From Rhodoferax sp. (GTDB lineage Bacteria; Pseudomonadota; Gammaproteobacteria; Burkholderiales; Burkholderiaceae_C), in contig JAKFXU010000291.1 of NCBI GenBank assembly GCA_021731215.1, positions 1-5,591 of the forward strand: DNA of 5,591 bases. Direction: 5' to 3'. Below the pieces are notes generated by a model. The model was given only the letters and a program-made list of their open reading frames with translations, was not told the DNA's origin and did not search any database. Both the position numbers and the translations under genes were made by a program. Each line of letters starts with the position of its first letter. Within the stretch, counting starts at the first letter, position 1. Of the stretch, positions 3,604-5,591 are shown piece after piece.

Positions 3604-5591
3604 GGTGGGCCGCGTGGCTGGCTTGCTGGTCCGCAAATTTCAAGGCCACGTCGAGCGTCTCCATGAACTCGTTGACCTTGAGCGGCTTGGTGAGGTAACG
3701 GAAGAAGCCGGCCTCCAGACCTTTCTCGATATCGCGCGGTACCGCATTGGCACTGAGCGCCACCACCGGAATGTGCGCTGTGGCCGGGTCTTGCGCCAGG
3801 ATTCTCAGCGCCTGGATTCCGCTGATGCCAGGCAGGTTGATGTCCATCAGGATGACGTCGGGCAGCGCGGCGCGCGCCAGCTCGATGCCACGGATGCCGT
3901 CGCGCGCACTCAGCAAGCGGATGTCGGGCCGCCGCGCAATCAGGTCCTCGACCAGCATCAGATTGGCCGGGTTGTCCTCGACATAGAGCAGGGTGTGCAG
4001 CGGCGCGCCGCCTGGAACCTTCGCCTGAGCCAGCGCCCTCGGTTGATCTGTGTCAGTGGCAATTTGGGGTGCCGGGGTCAGGTTCAGTTCGACCCAGAAC
4101 ACACTGCCCTGGCCGACCGTGCTTTCCACGCCAATGACGCCGTGCATCAGTTCGACCAGCCGCTTGCAGACCACCAGGCCAATGCCGGTGCCTTCTTCAA
4201 TGTTGCCCTTTTGCCCAAGTCGATTGAAAGGCTGAAAAAGCTGCGCCAGTTGTTCCGCAGCCAATCCCGCGCCGGTGTCGTGGACACTGATCCGAATCGA
4301 ATTCTGAGTGCTCGGGGTGCACACCACGGTCACCGTTCCGCCCGCCCGGTTGTATTTGATGGCGTTGGACAGCAGGTTGATCAACACCTGCTTGACGCGG
4401 GTCCGGTCAGCGTTGACAAAATGGGGCATCGCGAACTGGGTGAAGGACACCTTGATGCCGCGCTGTTGCGCCTGCGGTTCGATCATGGCCTCGCATTCGC
4501 GCATAACTTCGGCCAGCGAGACCGGCTCCACCGAGAGCGACAGCTTGCCCGACTCGATCAGCGCGAGATCCAGAATTTCGTTGATCAGTTCCAGCAGGTA
4601 CCAGCCGGCCTTGAGAATCTGATCGATGCTGCGCTTTTGCGCCGACGTGGGCGGCGGCACGCCCGATTCAATCAGTTGGGCAAAGCCGAGGATGGCACCG
4701 AGCGGCGTGCGCAGCTCATGGCTCATGCTCGACAGGAAGTCTGATTTGGCGAGGTTGGCTTTCTCCGCCACGAGCCGGGCATTTTCCAGCTCGGCATTTT
4801 TGTCCTGCAGTGCCTGATCAAGCAGCGCCCGCTCTGCCTCGACCCGCTTGCGCGCGGTGATGTCGCGCAAAATGCCGGTGAAGTAACGCTGGCCGCCCAG
4901 CCACATCTCGCTGACCGCCATTTCCATCGGGAACATGCTGCCATCTTTGCGCCGGCCCATGACCTCGCGCCCGAGGCCGACCGCGCGCGCCGCATCGCTG
5001 GCACTGTAATACGCGAGGGAACCATTGCCATTGCCATTGCTCTGATCTCGATCAAGCTCGGGGATCAGCAGGCTGAAGTTTTGTCCGCTGAGTTCTGTGG
5101 CGCCATAGCCAAACATGCGCTCAGCCGCCGGGTTAACGGTTTCGACGATGCCGCCGCGGGCATGGAAGGTGATGATGCCGTCCACTACCGTATTGAGAAC
5201 CGTCTGGATCAGCGCGGTACTGTCGCGCAAAATGCCGGTGAAGTAACGCTGGCCGCCCAGCCACATCTCGCTGACCGCCATTTCCATCGGGAACATGCTG
5301 CCATCTTTGCGCCGGCCCATGACCTCGCGCCCGAGGCCGACCGCGCGCGCCGCATCGCTGGCACTGTAATACGCGAGGGAACCATTGCCATTGCCATTGC
5401 TCTGATCTCGATCAAGCTCGGGGATCAGCAGGCTGAAGTTTTGTCCGCTGAGTTCTGTGGCGCCATAGCCAAACATGCGCTCAGCCGCCGGGTTAACGGT
5501 TTCGACGATGCCGCCGCGGGCATGGAAGGTGATGATGCCGTCCACTACCGTATTGAGAACCGTCTGGATCAGCGCGGTACTGTCGCGCAAA
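3590..5591 (-). CDS. Hybrid sensor histidine kinase, PAS-PAS-HisKA-HATPase-REC (5' end outside window)
   Basis: The last 666 residues are visible; the N-terminus lies beyond the right edge. Numbering from base 5590, two identical PAS-containing units occupy 1-120 and 121-240 (VVDGIITFHARGGIVETVNP through GGQRYFTGILRD). A coiled-coil-like linker follows (about 245-282). The HisKA dimerisation domain has phospho-acceptor His291 in SHELRTP (codon 4718-4720). The ATPase domain shows the N box (Asn405, Asn409), DTGAGL (Asp438), FxPF (452-455) and GTGIGL (467-472). A C-terminal receiver (about 532-650) has Glu538/Asp539, phospho-acceptor Asp583 (codon 3842-3844), Ser613 and Lys635. Every catalytic element is intact. 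No membrane segment occurs in the visible part, so it may be cytosolic. Phosphate probably passes from His291 to Asp583 and possibly, via a His-containing partner, to the coupled receiver-PAS protein. The exact duplication of the PAS unit is the oddity. Confidence 0.9.
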   Translation of the reverse strand, partial: LRDSTALIQTVLNTVVDGIITFHARGGIVETVNPAAERMFGYGATELSGQNFSLLIPELDRDQSNGNGNGSLAYYSASDAARAVGLGREVMGRRKDGSMFPMEMAVSEMWLGGQRYFTGILRDSTALIQTVLNTVVDGIITFHARGGIVETVNPAAERMFGYGATELSGQNFSLLIPELDRDQSNGNGNGSLAYYSASDAARAVGLGREVMGRRKDGSMFPMEMAVSEMWLGGQRYFTGILRDITARKRVEAERALLDQALQDKNAELENARLVAEKANLAKSDFLSSMSHELRTPLGAILGFAQLIESGVPPPTSAQKRSIDQILKAGWYLLELINEILDLALIESGKLSLSVEPVSLAEVMRECEAMIEPQAQQRGIKVSFTQFAMPHFVNADRTRVKQVLINLLSNAIKYNRAGGTVTVVCTPSTQNSIRISVHDTGAGLAAEQLAQLFQPFNRLGQKGNIEEGTGIGLVVCKRLVELMHGVIGVESTVGQGSVFWVELNLTPAPQIATDTDQPRALAQAKVPGGAPLHTLLYVEDNPANLMLVEDLIARRPDIRLLSARDGIRGIELARAALPDVILMDINLPGISGIQALRILAQDPATAHIPVVALSANAVPRDIEKGLEAGFFRYLTKPLKVNEFMETLDVALKFADQQASHAAHQEPL
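5022..5039. repeat. Hexanucleotide microsatellite (CCATTG)3 in PAS unit proximal to the kinase core
   Basis: Three CCATTG units encode Asn-Gly-Asn-Gly-Asn-Gly on the minus strand, in a loop of the PAS domain. Slippage would add or remove Asn-Gly pairs without a frameshift. Confidence 0.8.
5382..5399. repeat. Hexanucleotide microsatellite (CCATTG)3 in PAS unit distal to the kinase core
   Basis: This is the exact counterpart of the repeat at 5022-5039, in the second PAS copy and with the same unit number. The equal number in both copies fits a recent duplication or an assembly duplication. Confidence 0.8.

Larger units (their letters stand above)
4861..5591. repeat. Perfect 360-bp in-frame tandem repeat (two full units plus 11 bases of a third)
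   Basis: Bases 4861-5220 and 5221-5580 appear identical at every position on line-by-line comparison, and 5581-5591 repeat the first 11 bases again. The period is exactly 360, or 120 codons, so the kinase frame is preserved and each unit encodes one complete PAS domain. The left limit is sharp: bases 4859-4860 (GA) differ from 5219-5220 (AC), although GCGCGGT just beyond is shared (4852-4858 and 5212-5218). The right limit lies beyond the window. Confidence 0.95.

Noticed and set aside
2775..3698. Plus-strand open frame (307 codons) opposite the receiver-PAS gene
   Set aside because: It mirrors the real minus-strand gene, has a His/Gln/Leu-rich product without domains, and has no supporting ribosome binding site.
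3605..4744. Long plus-strand open frame (379 codons) opposite the histidine kinase gene
   Set aside because: It is antisense to a gene with every kinase and receiver motif intact, and its product shows no recognisable domain. Long antisense frames are expected in GC-rich coding DNA.
4861..5591. CRISPR-like or intergenic repeat array
   Set aside because: The repeat is a 360-bp coding unit in frame with a kinase, without spacers. It is a domain duplication.

Overview
The window is GC-rich, densely coded bacterial DNA. The Crp/Fnr-type regulator, the CsbD protein, the glycine-zipper lipoprotein and the PAS-rich kinase together suggest a Gram-negative proteobacterium, most likely a betaproteobacterium (Burkholderiales or a close relative). 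This placement rests on family resemblance recalled from memory, not on a search. No rRNA, tRNA, CRISPR array, transposase gene or plasmid origin was seen.

Left part (1-1187): the C-terminal part of a cardiolipin synthase/phospholipase D-family enzyme runs in from the left edge on the + strand. It converges on a 71-residue, two-helix membrane protein on the - strand. A 384-base intergenic stretch (804-1187) follows. It holds a REPIN-like element: two inverted copies of a GTAG-headed palindrome with perfect 30-bp arms. It also holds a smaller hairpin and a 14-bp dyad.

Middle (1188-1960): a glycine-zipper outer-membrane lipoprotein (SlyB/Pcp-like) and a CsbD-family stress protein lie head to tail on the + strand, 46 bases apart, each with a clear ribosome binding site. 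They converge on the gene to their right.

Right part (1961-5591): three signalling genes lie on the - strand, in transcription order. They are a hybrid histidine kinase (PAS-PAS-HisKA-HATPase-receiver, 5' end outside the window), a receiver-PAS protein whose start overlaps the kinase stop (ATGA), and a Crp/Fnr-type transcription factor 46-94 bases further on. They may form a phosphorelay operon with its own DNA-binding regulator, and the neighbouring envelope/stress genes are possible targets (inference).

The most striking signal is a perfect in-frame 360-bp (120-codon) tandem duplication in the kinase gene. It doubles a whole PAS domain without one base difference, and the window ends 11 bases into what looks like a third unit. 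It is either a very recent PAS expansion or an assembly artefact at a repeat, and long reads would settle which.
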